DNA of 64,000 nucleotides from the NCBI RefSeq assembly GCF_002443255.2, contig NW_019211454.1, positions 18,753,037-18,817,036 of the forward strand, read 5' to 3'. Every line of letters starts with the position of its first letter. Position 1 is the stretch's first letter. The position numbers and the translations under genes are program-made. The notes beneath the pieces were generated by a model. That model was given only the letters and a program-made list of their open reading frames with translations. It made no database searches and was not told the DNA's origin. Shown piece by piece: positions 63,589 to 64,000 of this stretch. This stretch comes from Varroa destructor (taxonomy: Eukaryota > Arthropoda > Arachnida > Mesostigmata > Varroidae).

Positions 63589-64000
63589 ATTCTTGAGTCA
63601 ACTGTGGCTTACTATCGTCAACGCCTCTTTGATTTTTACTATCAAACAACCCTTAAACCAACACTTAGCCTTTGGCATAGGTTGCTCATGGTAAAGTAAG
63701 GATAAGCACTATACGTTTACGTTGTCTTACGGCGCTATTCACAAATGGGCTTTTATGTCTTTGTCGTCTTCTCTGGCTAACGTTAATGCAAGTCGTCATA
63801 GTTCCCGATGACGTACTGGCTTACAATTCAAGTAGAACCATTCCTTTATTCTTTTTCGTATTATTCCATCGACTCCCAATACTCCTTGCTCATACTTCCG
63901 AAATTGATTCGCCCATTACACAATTCTCTTCTGGCCGCCCTTCATTTTCTGTGGTACGTCATCGCTCATGCCTGTCATCATAACAAACCAATACACCCTG
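63589..64000. other. Window end, nothing recognised
   Basis: Only a short plus-strand open frame (63,786-63,983) with no known domain. Confidence 0.4.

Overview
This is a eukaryotic nuclear window. Genes have GT-AG introns, polyproline and poly-A/T tracts and TA microsatellites occur, and CpG is not depleted. Gene content (an ionotropic-receptor-like protein, a short-tailed calreticulin ending in HDEL, a secreted alpha-carbonic anhydrase, compact introns) points to an arthropod. I lean towards a mite or other chelicerate, but that is inference and not proven by the sequence. Several listed gene models were assembled by hand from exons whose splice phases agree.

Layout. Positions 1-19,250 have no secure gene, only a possible last exon of a membrane protein on the minus strand (304-620) and scattered unsupported open frames. 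Positions 19,691-27,431 hold a head-to-tail cluster of three intronless genes related to serine palmitoyltransferase subunit 1 (SPTLC1): an intact orthologue-like copy, a decayed copy, and a divergent intact copy with a long N-terminal extension. A two-exon gene for an 82-residue coiled-coil protein follows (29,302-31,274). On the minus strand come a carbonic anhydrase rebuilt from six exons (32,334-35,112, first exon not found), a two-exon calreticulin (39,272-43,846), an intronless ionotropic-receptor-like gene (46,573-48,528) and a two-exon BTB-BACK-Kelch gene (53,841-56,119). On the plus strand, the splicing factor SF3B4 is complete in seven exons (56,733-61,641). The last 2.4 kb has at most one tentative exon.

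The genes do not form one pathway, as expected for an animal chromosome. SPTLC1 (sphingolipid synthesis) and calreticulin (glycoprotein folding) act in the endoplasmic reticulum, carbonic anhydrase is secreted or surface-bound, the receptor is a plasma-membrane channel-like protein, the BTB-Kelch protein is a candidate ubiquitin-ligase adaptor, and SF3B4 is a nuclear U2 snRNP component.

The most unusual feature is the SPTLC1-type cluster: intronless tandem copies at three stages of fate (kept, lost, diverged). Next are the calreticulin with few introns and a degenerate calcium-binding tail, the carbonic anhydrase that keeps its zinc ligands but lacks the usual proton-shuttle histidine, and several perfect inverted repeats outside coding sequence.
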